Assembly: GCF_029407905.1 (NCBI RefSeq)
Contig: NC_073624.1
Coordinates: forward strand, 113,336,001-113,400,000
Direction: 5' to 3'
DNA: 64,000 bases
Origin: Bubalus kerabau
Taxonomy: Eukaryota; Chordata; Mammalia; Artiodactyla; Bovidae
Position 1 is the first letter of the stretch; each line of letters opens with the position of its first letter. A model generated the notes under the pieces. The model was not told where the DNA came from and did not search any database. It was given only the letters and a program-made list of their open reading frames with translations. Shown here piece after piece: positions 46,626 to 58,093 of the stretch. The translations under genes and the position numbers were made by a program.

Positions 46626-47424
46626 TCTGTGGCAAATATTGTGAAATTTTAATATTCTTTTTATATGGGGTCATTATTCAATCATATCTAAGACTAATCC
46701 AGTAAGATACTGTTAGCACAATGTGCTGAACTGGGAAAAAAAATTCACATGGCAGCATGTCCCTGGTGGAAGTGTTCACAGCCAGATTCTTCAACTCTAA
46801 TATTATGCATCATCTGTTAAGCAATTTGTAATTGCTTTCATGTCTTCCTGAGTGTGCAGGAATCAGCGGGCTACAATTCCTGAATGACTCTCTCAAGGTC
46901 TTCCATGGATATCTGCAGACTGTTGAAATGAAAGGGTTTCTCAGAGGAGCAGAAACACGTTGAAACAAACTCCCTGCTTCTCCTCTCCGATCCTGAGGTT
47001 GTCTGAGTTAAATATATCGACTGAAAGGAGATGGATGACATCACCTTGAATCAGAAGGGATAATAGTCAAATGTATTCTTCTCTTCTCATAGGGATTCAC
47101 TGAGGTGAAATAAGGAAAAAAATAGGTAAAAGGATAAGCTTTCTGTAAAAGGGAAGATAAATAAATGCAAGAAAGGGATTATTTTAAGCAAGGAATTAGA
47201 AAAATACAAAAGTAAGCCACGCTCTCTAGACACACGACAAGTGCTATATTCTCTGGACTCACGTGGCCAGAGGTCAACAGATATGGTACAAGGATGGCTC
47301 TGTGGCTGAGGCAGGTAGTCGAGGTATAGAGCTGGTATGGTACAGGGATGGTACCAGCTATGGTAGAGGGATGGCTCTGTTAGGCTATAGGAAGTCCAGG
47401 TGTAGAGCTGGGGTCTCAGGCCAG
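46626..47424. other. Unrecognised intron DNA
   Basis: No gene seen. A local imperfect repeat (GGTACAAGGATGGCTCTGTG and relatives) lies at 47280-47400. Confidence 0.45.
47284..47402. repeat. Imperfect direct repeat around TATGGTACAxGGATGG
   Basis: ATGGTACAAGGATGGCTCTG, ATGGTACAGGGATGGTACC and TATGGTAGAGGGATGGCTCT occur three times in about 100 bases, along with paired GTAGAGCTGG-like segments. Confidence 0.7.
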
Positions 47425-47615
47425 GGAGACCTAGATTAGAAACCCTGGTTTGCCGCTGCCCAGCTGGGTGACTTTGGGCAGGTTGTTTCACCTCCCTAAG
47501 CTGCAGTTTCCTACTGGATAAAAGGGGATAATGATAGTACTGATCTCAACTGGTAGTTCTGAGGATCAAATGAGATGAGATGTATCCAAGGGCTTAGAAT
47601 GATGCCTAAAACATG
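47425..47615 (+). mobile_element. MIR SINE
   Basis: Well preserved: GGGTGACTTTGGGCAGGTTG, CCTAAGCTGCAGTTTCCTAC, GGGGATAATGATAGTACTGA and GGATCAAATGAGATGAGATG. Confidence 0.88.
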
Positions 47616-47689
47616 GTTTACGTGCACATTGCATGCTCATTATTTTATTCTTATCCATAACAAATTACTAATCAGTTTTTACAACATAC

Positions 47690-47780
47690 TAATGTGTCCA
47701 TCTTTGTGTGTTCCTTACTCAGCTGGTGTCAGGTGCAGTGTCTGGCACAAAACAGACACTCATGTTTTCGTTGTATTAAT
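47690..47780 (+). mobile_element. Possible L2 3' tail
   Basis: GCAGTGTCTGGCACAAAACA resembles the L2 terminal segment; short and diverged. Confidence 0.4.
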
Positions 47781-47824
47781 GACTGGTAGGATAATGTCAC
47801 ACGAGTGTTTATAGAAATTATTAT

Positions 47825-47935
47825 TTGGCCACACCACTTGGCATGTGCAATCTTAATTCCCCAACCAGGGATCAAATCTGTGCCCCCGGCAGTGGAAGGC
47901 CAAGTCTTAACCGCTGGGCCACCAGGGAAGTCCTG
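47825..47935 (-). mobile_element. CHR-2-type tRNA-derived SINE
   Basis: The reverse complement reads AGGACTTCCCTGGTGGCCCA, GCGGTTAAGACTTGGCCTTC, then TTTGATCCCTGGTTGGGGAA and CATGCCAAGTGGTGTGGCC. This is the cetartiodactyl CHR-2 family. Confidence 0.9.
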
Positions 47936-48675
47936 CATGGACTGCCTACTCTTGTCAGTCCTTTTACGAGCTGGTTCTTAGACACCCAGAAGAGCCATAG
48001 ACGCGGACAGCCAGCCGTGGGGACTGGTCAGATGTCTGCGGAAATGCCTTTCCGGCTGCAGTTGGGCCCTGTGCATGGTCCTCCTTCTGCAGGGAGGCTC
48101 GGGGTCTTCTCACACCACGGGTCTCTCAGAGTTAAAATCCATTGAATCCTACCCTGGGGTAAAACATGGTTTGGATTTTGTTCCCCACTTCACCTGTCAG
48201 TGGCCTTGAGCTTGGATCAGCCCAGGAAGGAGTGGGGCTTGAAGTGGTTTATTATACTTGGCTGCTAACTGGGAGGAGTGGAAATGGAAATCAGGAAGTT
48301 CCAGAGGAAGCCAGGAAATATGCCAGCTTAAAGGCAAAGATGAAGGCCATTTCTTTACTTTCTTTTCTTTAGGACATTGTTTTTATCCATCAGAGATTTC
48401 TTTTCTGAAGAAAGGACCTGGCTTTTGGCTTTATTTATAAGCAATTTAGAAAAGTACTAGATTCTTAAGGAGATGATGGAATCAGGAAAATTAAAGCAAT
48501 GCAGGCTGGTAGGTATGGTACTATTTCGGAGAACATAACATACAGTATATAAAGCATTTAAATTAAACAAGTTTGTGGTGGGGGAAAAGGAGGGTGCTAA
48601 AATGATCTTAAATGGAAATGAATTCTGTTTTAATCAACATGTCCAAAAACAGAACTTAATGTTAGTCTTTAAAAT
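47936..48675. other. Unrecognised intron DNA
   Basis: Slightly GC-richer than its surroundings. No gene recognised. Confidence 0.4.
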
Positions 48676-48689
48676 TAGTGCATTTTTCT

Positions 48690-49587
48690 TTTTTAAAAAA
48701 ATATTTAACTGGAGGTAGTTTTTGCCATACATCAACATGAATCAGTCATGGGTGTACATGTGCACCTCCATTGTGTATCTCTCCCCATCCCATCCCTCTG
48801 GGTTGTCCCAGAGCACCCGCTTTCAGTGCCCTGCTTCATGAATTGAACTTGCACTGATCATCCATTTTACATATGGTAATATACATTTTCAATGCTATTC
48901 TCTCAAATCATCCCACCCTCAGCTTCTCCCATGTAGTCCAAAATCCTGTTCTTTACATCTGTGTCTCTCTTGCTGCCTTGCAAGTCGGATCATCATTACT
49001 GTCTTTCTAAATTCCATATATACACATTAATATACTATACTGGTGTTTCTCTTTATGACTTACTTCATTCTGTATAATAGGCTCCAGTTTCATCTACCTC
49101 ATTAGAACTGACTCAGATGAATTCTTTTTAATGGCTGAGTAATACTCCATTGTGTATATGTACCACAGTTTTCTTATCCATTTGTCTGCTGATGGACATT
49201 TAGGTTGCTTCCATGTCCTGGCTATTATAAACAGTGCTGCGATGAACATTGGGGTACACGTGTCTCTTTCAATTCTGGTTTTCTTGGTGTGTGTGCCCAG
49301 CAGTGGGATTGCTGGGTCATAAGGCAGTTCTATTTCCAGCTTTTTAAGGAATCACCACACTGTTCTCCATAGTGGCTGTACTAGTTTGCATTCCCACCAA
49401 CAGTGCAAGAGGGCTCCCTTTTCTCCACACCCTCTCCAGCATTTATTGCTTATAGACTTTTGGATCACAGCCATTCTGACTGGTGTGAAATGGTACCTCA
49501 TTGTGGTTTTGATTTGCATTTCTCTGATAATGAGTGATGTTGAGCATCTTTTCATGTGTTTATTAGCCATCTGTATGTCTTCTTTGG
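48690..49587 (-). mobile_element. L1 LINE 3' end (5'-truncated, young)
   Basis: The copy includes the T-run of the poly-A, the 3' UTR and the ORF2 C-terminus in minus orientation. A frame at 49352-49570 reads CSTSLIIREMQIKTTMRYHF, NKCWRGCGEKGALLHCWWEC and KLVQPLWRTVW. The target duplication TAGTGCAT(T/C)TTTCT, 14 bp with one mismatch, is at 48676-48689 and 49588-49601. Confidence 0.95.
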
Positions 49588-49601
49588 TAGTGCATCTTTC
49601 T

Positions 49602-50029
49602 ATGATTTCGTTTATTGCCCTGTTTGCTCACTTCTCAGTTAATCAAGCTAGAACTGGAATCACTTTCAGTGGCCTTCACACCCTCACGCGTCTGTCTAAT
49701 TGAAAACAGAGTACTATAAATCATTTCTTCAAAACCTTTTCCAAATTCTTAGTTTCACTGTCATGTAGTTTCGTGGACTCTGCCTCCTAAATGGAAGCAA
49801 GAGCCTTCAATTCACAGTCATACTGCCAAATGATTAGCTTCCTAAACCATAGAGCTAATATGGCCACTGGCAGCTTTAATACCCTCCTGGCTCCCAGCTA
49901 TCAGAATAAAACGATAGCTTCCACATTCAAGGCACTAAAATATTACCCTTATTTACTTTTCTGACTTAGCCCCTGCCTTCATCATTTCCCTCTTACATGT
50001 ACTAGATCATAGCCAGATGTTGTTTCTCT
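49602..50029. other. Unrecognised intron DNA, possibly older L2
   Basis: No gene. The character is similar to the L2 that follows, but the match is too weak to call. Confidence 0.4.
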
Positions 50030-50280
50030 TTGAAATGTCTCAAATGCTCACCCTTCTTCCCTGATTGCAAATGCTTATTCTTGACCTGTTGAATTCCTAA
50101 TCATCCTTTATAACCCACCTCAAATTCACACTCTGATTGTCCCTCTGAACTCCCCACCTCCAGACAGCATTATACTTTCCTCTTTGCCTATGAACTACTT
50201 GAGTAGTGATATCTAAATCATCTTTATCACCAGGGCCCAGCACAGGATGATCTGTAATAGAAACGTTTGTTGAACCGAAG
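50030..50280 (+). mobile_element. L2 LINE 3' region
   Basis: TTATAACCCACCTCAAATTC, GAACTACTTGAGTAGTGATA, CACCAGGGCCCAGCACAGGA and AACGTTTGTTGAA follow the L2 end in order. Confidence 0.75.
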
Positions 50281-50464
50281 AATCAGATTAATGAAAGACT
50301 TTCTTCCAAGGAGCTATTTCCTTTGCTGATGTGTTTTCACTTGAGATTGTTAAATGTAGAAGATACAGAACACAGTTGCTTATATAGGAGGCCTTTAGTA
50401 CACACAGTGGATTGATGGCTGGAAAACAGGGTCTTTGTGGTTACGTGTCACAAGGAGCAGGCTT

Positions 50465-50615
50465 ATACTGACCCGAGTTGAAATACAGGCTGTAACTGTT
50501 AATATTCATATGACTTTGTGGGAGAGGGAGTCCCTTTACTTTCCCTTTAGGAAAGGAGGATAATATTCCCAATACTCTGTAGGACAGCTGTGGCTATTAA
50601 ACAATATATATAGCC
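50465..50615 (+). mobile_element. MIR SINE, diverged
   Basis: GTTGAAATACAGGCTGTAAC, CATATGACTTTGTGGGAGAG and GGAGGATAATATTCCCAATA fit the MIR core. Confidence 0.5.
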
Positions 50616-50845
50616 TGGAATACAGTGTTCTTAATTTTATTGAAATAAAGAGACTTTTATGTAATACAAATTTAAAAATTGGGTGGTATATCAATAGTAT
50701 TCCTGCACAGACAGGGAACAGAAATGTGTTAAGAGATACATAAAAGCTACGTAGAGGCGTATTATTATAGATTGCTATTATCTAGTTGCTAGACTGAAAT
50801 GTTAAGTTTATAGTAAGAGGAGGCACACAGCTTTCTCAAACTATT

Positions 50846-50970
50846 TGTTGTTTAGTCACGAAGTCATGTCCAACTCTTTGCTATCCCATGGACTGTAGCT
50901 CACCACACTGCTCTGTCCATGAGATTTCCCAGGCAAGAATACTGGAGTGGGTTGCCATTTCTTTCTCCAG
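50846..50970 (-). mobile_element. Bov-A monomer SINE (Bov-tA type)
   Basis: Reverse monomer from GTTGTTTAGTCACGAAGTC to CCATTTCTTTCTCCAG. The 8-bp target duplication AAACTATT is at 50838-50845 and 50971-50978. Confidence 0.9.
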
Positions 50971-51002
50971 AAACTATTATATAGTTCCTCCTTAAACTAT
51001 TA

Positions 51003-51173
51003 TTAACTTCCCTGGTGGCACCCAGGTTTGATCCCTGGGTTGGGAAGATCTCCTGGAGAAAGAAATGGCAACCAGTATTCTTGCCTGGAAAATCCCATGG
51101 ACAGAGGAGCCTCTTAGGCTGCAATACATGGGGTTGCAAAGAGTCGGACACGACTGAGCGACTTCACTTCACT
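51003..51173 (+). mobile_element. Bov-tA SINE with shortened tRNA head
   Basis: CTTCCCTGGTGGCACCCAGG shows that about 40 bases of the tRNA-derived head are missing. The monomer ends GAGCGACTTCACTTCAC. The 11-bp target duplication TTAAACTATTA is at 50992-51002 and 51174-51184. Confidence 0.93.
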
Positions 51174-51179
51174 TTAAAC

Positions 51180-51300
51180 TATTAATTTTATATTAAACTA
51201 CTATATATTATACAATATATTATATAAAACTATTATATAATTACATAATTTAATAAAATAATATTTATATAATTACATAATATAAACTAGTAAATAGTTC
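51180..51300. repeat. AT-only low-complexity tract
   Basis: Almost pure A/T with repeated TATATAA, TTATATAA and AATTACATAA motifs. Confidence 0.9.
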
Positions 51301-52539
51301 TTGTCTATAGTAACTATGTAACAGGGAAATCTTCATTTTCCTCATAATTTAATTTCTGGTTGCAGCTGTTCACACATTAGAGCTCGAATAAATAAAAGGC
51401 AAGATATTACACCAGCCACACTGGTCATCCTGAGATCTTTTCTTCCGAAATTTAGCATGTGTTTTTTAACTGTCTGCAGACAGCATATTTATTTATGCCA
51501 GTGGCAGGGCATGTGTGTGGGAATCTGAAGTCTCTGGAATGAACACAACCATTAGGACTTTAAAATATCACTTGACGGTCATCCATTTAAAAGCTATTAC
51601 CAATCAGCTGCCTCTTGTAGGCTGAGGCGGAAAAAAAAAAAAATCTGTGGGTTGAAGACACTTGAAATCAGAGATTAGCAGGAAGATGCCCTCTCATTAC
51701 CAAACAGGGAGCCAGAATGTCAAACATCTCTAGTTTCTGTAAAGACACAATCTCTTTTCCGGATTTTTTGTAAAGGGCAAAATGAACTAAAACCACTCTT
51801 CCCTCACTGCCCCACGCTTGCGGTGGTAATATCCTGCATCTCTCTGCCTGCGCCTGCCCACCCCCAACCCCCGTGCCTGCAGAGGCAGCCCTGCTCTAGT
51901 GAGCGCATCTCATTCTCTTCTACCACTTTGCTCTTTCTCAACTTCTGCCTCACCATATTTGGAAATGTCATTCACATTTATATGCAGGCCAGTGCACAAA
52001 CCAAAATTAATTTAACTCACAATGACATGTTAATATTATTACTTTTGACACCGTGGAAAACGTATTAACTCTAGCTTGTCACAGGCCTCTCAGACTGAAT
52101 AGTTCAACTACAGCATAGAAAAAAATGTAATCTGAGCTAAAGATTTTCTGGATTGCCAGACATTGTAAAAAGTCAAAATAGTTGAGTTTTGCAATAGTCA
52201 AGCTAGGATTAACTGTCTATGAATGGCAAGAAAACCTTGGTCCCATTTTGTCAGACTGCCCTATAAAAATACTTTATGGCACAAGGATTTAGGCTTTATG
52301 TATCTTTCCCCTCTATCAACAAATATAGTTTTTGTATTTGAAACAGGTAGTAGGGAATTTAAGTAACGATTATTGTATAAGTTATAATAGTTCAAGAGTC
52401 TAGAAGGATGAACATGAGAAAGGAAGCTAGTGTTCATTGCATGATTACTAGCTCTGGGTGTTCTGACATATAGCATCTTGTTACAATAGTCTATGATGAG
52501 TGTTTTTCTTGCTGAGCTATAATTGACCCAGTGCTACGT
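51301..52539. other. Unrecognised intron DNA
   Basis: No gene or clear repeat. An A-run lies at 51630-51642. Confidence 0.45.
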
Positions 52540-52660
52540 TTTGTATTCTCTGTCTTACACAGGAGGAAATGAAAGTGCAGAGAGGTTAGCTGACTTCTCC
52601 AAGTTTGCACGGACATTAATAGCAGAGGCAGTTTGAACTGAGTTCTACGGAAGACCCTCC
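52540..52660 (-). mobile_element. MIR SINE fragment
   Basis: ACACAGGAGGAAATGAAAGT, GCAGAGAGGTTAGCTGACTT and AGAGGCAGTTTGAACTGAGT match reverse MIR. Confidence 0.65.
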
Positions 52661-52859
52661 TTGATCTGCCACCATATAAATCAATATGAAACGATAAAAT
52701 CTTAGGCCTCCCAAAAAATGGACAACCTTTCCTCTGTTTTCCATGAACTGTAGCTTTGATGGTAGTGATTTTACATACATTTTGAATTACTCAAAGCTGG
52801 CATTTACAACCAGATCTGACCTTGGCATTGTAAAGGCAATAATAAGGTCAACAAAGTTA

Positions 52860-52925
52860 TAACAAGTTGGCCAAAAACTTCGTTTGTATGGAAAAACCTG
52901 AGTGAACTTTTTGGCCTACCCAGTA
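52860..52925. mobile_element. Internally deleted mariner element (ruminant mariner family)
   Basis: Inverted ends AGTTGGCCAAAAACTTCG and CTTTTTGGCCTACCCAGTA match the ruminant mariner termini and face each other with only a short centre between. TA dinucleotides flank both ends. No transposase sequence remains. Confidence 0.82.
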
Positions 52926-53081
52926 TATTTTTGGTATGAAACTAGGTGCATAACTGTGTTTTTTTTTTCCTTGTTAATCACCCAATGTGATTTGTTGTTG
53001 TGCATCTACCAAGAATGAGGGAATATGCTTTTTTTTTTCTTTTAGGCCATAGCACAATTTTTCCCCACCAAGAATGTATAT

Positions 53082-53345
53082 GCTAAGTCGCGTCAGTCGT
53101 GTCCGACTCTGTGCAACCCCAGGGATGGCAGCCCACCAGGCTCTGCCGTCCCTAGGATTCTCCAGGCAAGAACACTGGAGTGGGTTGCCATTTCCTTCTC
53201 CAATGCAGGAAAGTGAAAAGTGAAAGGGAAGTCGCTCAGTCGTGTTCAACTCCTAGCTACCCCATGGACTGCAGCCTACCAGGCTCCTCCGTCCATGGAA
53301 TTTTCCAGGCAAGAGTACTGGAATGGGGAGCCATTGCCTTCTCCC
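53082..53345 (-). mobile_element. Bov-A2 SINE, full dimer
   Basis: Reverse dimer. The 11-bp target duplication AGAATGTATAT is at 53071-53081 and 53346-53356. Confidence 0.95.
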
Positions 53346-53598
53346 AGAATGTATATATTATATCATATTCTGTCTGAAACTGTGATTTAGAAAATGACAC
53401 AGTCAATACTAGGAAGTTCATTTCTCGAGCTTCTGGTAGGCCAGGCAGAAATTAAAATCTCCTTAGCTGTCAGAGCAGGCCAAAGGTCATGTAGAGAGAA
53501 ACATATGGCTCAGCCTCCCCCAGACTCAGGCTCCCCCTGCGAAGATACTGAAGTGGGATTCAGATACCACAATGGGAAATCCATGGGTTCAGTTCAGT

Positions 53599-53928
53599 TC
53601 AGTCATTTAGTCGTGTCAGACCCTTTGCAACCCCATGAACCGCAGAACGCCAGGCCTCCCTGTCCATCACCAATTCCCGGAGTTCACCCAAACCCATGTC
53701 CATTGAGTCAGTGATGCCATCCAACCATCTCATCCTCTGTCGTCCTTTTCTCTTCATGCCTTCAATCTTTCCCAGCATCAAGGTCTTTTCCAATGAGTCA
53801 GCTTTTCGCATCAGGTGGCCAAAATATTGGAGTTTCAGCTTCAATATTAGTCCTTCCAATGAACACCCAGGACTGATCTCCTTTAGGATGGATTGGTTGG
53901 ATCTCCTTGCAGTCCAAGGGACTCTCAA
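53599..53928 (-). pseudogene. BovB C-terminal fragment
   Basis: The frame encodes WTARRSNQSILKEISPGCSL, LQYFGHLMRKADSLEKTLML and GRQRMRWLDGITDSMDMG, the conserved RTE C-terminal tail. Confidence 0.85.
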
Positions 53929-54335
53929 GAGTTTTCTCCAACACCACAGTTAAAATAAAATTAAAAAAGAAAAAAAAGCATCAATTCTTTGGTGCTCAGC
54001 TTTCTTTACAATCCAACTCTCACATCCATACATGACCACTGGAGAAACCATAGCTTTGACTAGATGGACCTTTGTTGGCAAAGTAATGTCTCTGCTTTTT
54101 AATATGCTCTCTAGGTTGGTCATAACTTTCCTTCCAAGGAACAAGTGTCTTCATGGCTGCAATCACCATCTGCAGTGATTTTGGAGCCCAGAAAAATAAA
54201 GTCTGACACTGTTTCCCCAATGATTTGCCATGAAGTCATGGGAACAGATGCCATGATCTTCGTTTTCTGAATGTTGAGCTCTAAGCCAACTTTTTCACTC
54301 TCCTCTTTCACTTTCATCAAGAGGCTCTATAGTTC

Positions 54336-55067
54336 TTATTCACTTTCTGCCATAAGGGTAGTGTTATCTGCATATTTGAGGTTATTGATATTTCTCCCGG
54401 CAATCTTCATCCCAGTTTGTGCTTCATCCAGCCCAGCGTTTCTCATGATGTACTCTGCATACAAGTTAAATAAGCAGGGTGACAATATACAGCCTTGACA
54501 TACTCCTTTTCCTATTTGGAACCAGTCTGTTGTTCCATGTCCAGTTCTAACTGTTGCTTCCTGACCTGCATACAGGTTTCTCAAGAGGCAGGTCAGGTGG
54601 TCTGGTATTCTCATCTCTTTCAGAATTTTCCACAGTTTATTGTGATCCACACAGTCAAAGGCTTTGGCATAGTCAATAAAGAAGAAATAGATGCTTTTCT
54701 GGAACTCTCTTGCTTTTTCCATGATCCAGCGGATGTTGGCAATTTGATCTCTGGTTCCTCTGCCTTTTCTAAAGCCAGCTTGAACATCTGGAAGTTCACG
54801 GTTCACATATTGCTGAAGCCTGGCTTGGAGAATTTTAAGCATTACTTCACTAGTGTGTGAGATGAGTGCAATTGTGTGGTAGTTTGAACATCCTTTGGCA
54901 TTGCCTTTCTTTGGGATTGGAATGAAAACTGACCTTTTCCAGTCCTGTGGCCACTGCTGAGTTTTCCAAATTTGCTGGCATATTGAGTGCAGCACTTTCA
55001 CAGTGTCATCTTTCAGGATTTGAAGTAGGTCAACTGGAATGCCATCTCCTCCACTGGCTTTGTTCAT
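54336..55067 (-). pseudogene. BovB reverse-transcriptase fragment with a mutated catalytic motif
   Basis: This 243-codon frame covers the RT domain: KASGGDGIPVDLLQILKDD, FIPIPKKGNAKGCSNYHT, YFFFIDYAKAFDCVDHNKLW (motif A), KGVCQGCILSPCLFNLYAEY (motif B) and NLKYADNTTLMAESE (motif C). The second catalytic aspartate of YADD is replaced by asparagine, which is expected to abolish polymerisation. Confidence 0.88.
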
Positions 55068-55262
55068 AGTGATGCTTCCTAAGGCCTACTTGACTTCACA
55101 TTCCAGGATGTCTGGCTCCAGGTGAGTGATCACACCATCGTGATTATCTGGGTCGTGAAGATCTTTTTTGTATAGTTCTTCTGTGTATTCTTGCCACCTC
55201 TTCTTAATATCTTCTGCTTCTGTTAGGGCCCTACCATTTCTGTCCTCTATTGAGCCCAGCTT

Positions 55263-57436
55263 TACTAAGTTTCATTGCAGTGGAGCAAATCTGCCAATCG
55301 CTAGAGTTTCTGGAGGTGACCAGGAGAAGGCAACGAAAATTTGATGGCTACTGAGACTAGAACTCAGCTGGCAGGAAAAATCCAAGAGCTTTAAAATTCA
55401 TGCTTCAGGGAAGCATTTTGAATCAATATGATTCTGTGATGGTATTTCAAAGGCATTAAAAGTTTTTAACAATTTATTTTCTGCCGCGTTAACCCAAGGT
55501 ATAAGTCTTGATCTTTTTATTTGCCCCATTCCTTTGTGGGGCATGGAAACAATCACGATAGAAACTCCTCTTTGCCAGTTAAGATTCTGTTAATGCCATA
55601 CAGTTTTTGTAGCTCCTTTCAGATTTATCAGTTTGCCACTGACAAAAGATGTGATATTACACATCTCAGCTGCCACGGTACACAGCAGGACTGCTCTCTC
55701 TGATTTTATATGTTAATCTTTCTATTTATAATTAAGGGTAAAGACTAAATGCTTTTCTGGAATAATCTAGGGGAAGATTTCTGGGGCAAAGTCATTTGGA
55801 AAAGGGAAAAGAAGAAAAAACTCATCAGCTAAATATAAATTAAAATGGAAATCCATTTCAGTATGTGGTTATTGCAGCTGGTGGGGGTCTTAAAAGCAGA
55901 GAAGTGAATGAAGGAGGGATCATGTGGGTTTACTTTCATATATATATATGAAATATATATATGTATAATATATATATATATTTTGTAACTCATCATGATA
56001 GAGCATTAAGAAAAAAAGCATGTGTGGAAACCAGAACATACTAGACTGAAGTTTAAAAGAGGTGATCATTTGTTACGTCAAATGTGCATGAATGTGTGCA
56101 TTTATATTTATACATGTACGTTAAAAATGGGACCCAAAATACCATTTTAGCATCCTAAAACAATCTCATTTTCATAGATCCCCAAATTATTTTCATCCAT
56201 ATACAATTACTTGAAATACCTACAACACGAGTATGCATGTGTATATAAAATTTTATATTTAGCTCTTTCTGCTTCACTTGTTAAAGCATTTTTCCATATA
56301 ATTATGTCTAATGGCTAATATTCTATTAAGTAGCAGTATAATTAGCAATTTCCTTATTTCTGAGCATAGAGCCCATTATAATGTGTGAGTTATAAGTTAA
56401 AGCTGGCTTCCATGAATATGAATTTCTATGTGGTATAGACAGGACGGCCAGAGGCTCAGCTTGTTACTGCTCATTTGGAAGAACTCCACTGTGTGAGAGC
56501 TCACATCTCTGGAAAAAATGTTTTGCTGTGTATAACCTTCATTAAAAATAGATTTTTAACCTGGTACTTTAAAAAAAATCTACCTGGTAGAAAAGTCAAC
56601 ATGATATGGCTTTTGTTTTTATTGCATCTGTCTAAGTTTCCACTGAGATATGCTGCCTGTGGGCACTTGCCCAAGAAAAATTGGCCAGGGGCTGATACAT
56701 GGAAAGCCACTCTGCTAAATCAATTCTCCAGATCTATCACTGGAATCCAGAGCTTCAGGAATCGGTTTCTGCTGTTTTTCACTGTCAAAAATTGATGAAA
56801 GAGACTAAAAACCGAAGTGCTGATACCATTGTTTGTCAAAGTAACCGCAGAGGGTACGTCCTACAGTGATACGTCCTATGAAAATGCAGGGAGAGAATAG
56901 AAGTTAAAAAAAAAAAGAGAAAGTATATGTAAGCCTTGATTTAGATTGATGCTACAACTCGCCCTCTTTCATGGCTTTGCTTTTTAAGCACCTCCTATGA
57001 TGAACCGCCAGGCTGCTAGACCCCATGAGAGATCACCTTGTTTATTCCCTCACCTTGAAGCAGGGTTACAAATCCACGGCCTAATTCTTACTTTTAAAAA
57101 CCCTCCCGAGAGGTAGGCCCTCTGAGGTAGTGTTTCAACACTGCACGCTGCCAGGAGGGTCATCTTTGGTTTCCATGCCAGATTCAAACACTTTTTTATT
57201 TGGACTTTAGTGGCTTCAGAAGGTCATTCTAAGCTGCCTCAAATGGATATCTTACTCCCAATTAATAGACATTGATTATTCAGTTATTATGAGAGCCCCA
57301 AACAGGCAACTAACACAGACGCCACAACTCTGAGACTTGAGGCAAGAGAAGATTGGTTTGGAAGCACAGGGCTGTTTCCCAGTGGCGTCTAGAGAACATG
57401 AGTGCATCACACGGATGCACAGCAACGTTAACTACT
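55263..57436. other. Unrecognised intron DNA
   Basis: More than 2 kb without a gene. A (TA)n tract lies at 55938-55984. The part around 56290-56400 may be an old L1, weakly. Confidence 0.45.
55938..55984. repeat. (TA)n-rich microsatellite
   Basis: Three TA runs broken by GAAA and GTATAA. Confidence 0.9.
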
Positions 57437-57617
57437 GTTGCTGTTGTTTAGTCACTGAGTCATGTCCGACTCTTTTGTGACTCCACGGACTGTAGCCCCG
57501 CCAGACTCCTCTGTCCATGGGATTTCCCAGGCAAAATACTGGAGTGAGTTGCCATTTCCTTCTCCAGGGGATCTTCCCAACCCATGGATCGAACCATTGA
57601 GCCACCAGGGAAGCCCA
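57437..57617 (-). mobile_element. Bov-tA SINE with a deletion in the tRNA head
   Basis: Reverse monomer, then GGGGATCTTCCCAACCCATG and GATCGAACC joined directly to ATTGAGCCACCAGG. Some 30 bases of the head are missing. Confidence 0.9.
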
Positions 57618-58084
57618 GAATTAAGTATATTTACTGTTAAACATGTAACATGTAACAACAGAGATAATATAAACCTTAGACTTATTCCTTATTTAATCTA
57701 CATTTTGGGGGACACATATGAATTTAATGAAAGTTGAAATATATGGAACACAAAAGATAATCCAGACAGATGCAGCCTTTTTTAAAAGTAAGAAAATAAT
57801 CTCAGAATTATTTTAGTAGGAAGGAAAAAAAAGCATAGAAGATGTCAGAAGTTTCCATTCGGGGATCGATTACCCTTAATTTTCACAGTCTGAGAATATG
57901 TTTGAATAACTGATGTCTGAAACTCTTTGGGGGATTTTTAGCTTGCCATGTACAAGTCCTTTTTTAGAATTTGAGCTTGGGAAATGAACCATTTGGGTTT
58001 TCAGTTCTGAGGCCAAGTGCATGTGATTTTATGTGGAAAGAAGGCACTCTGAAGCATTTTCTTTGAGAACATTGGTGGGAGATT
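57618..58084. other. Unrecognised intron DNA
   Basis: Nothing recognised. Confidence 0.4.
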
Positions 58085-58093
58085 ATGCTGAGC

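Larger units (their letters stand above)
53588..55262 (-). mobile_element. BovB LINE, 5'-truncated
   Basis: On the minus strand it runs from within the linker (complement of GCTTCTGTTAGGGCCCTACC) through the reverse transcriptase to the GTTCAGTTCAGTTCAG tail at 53588. It contains an A-rich insertion at about 53951-53974 and a small deletion near 54145. It is not intact. Confidence 0.93.

Noticed and set aside
47087..47491. 134-codon minus-strand frame
   Set aside because: Spans a local repeat and part of a MIR; the tyrosine/histidine repeats come from the triplicated DNA module.
47825..47935. tRNA gene
   Set aside because: The tRNA-like portion is the head of a CHR-2 SINE in reverse orientation, without an intact cloverleaf.
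54336..55067. Second long RT frame as a gene
   Set aside because: Dead BovB copy: mutated YADD, frameshifts and a BovB tail at the expected end.
56475..56795. 106-codon plus-strand frame
   Set aside because: AT-rich intron DNA, no recognisable domain and an overlapping antisense frame of similar quality.
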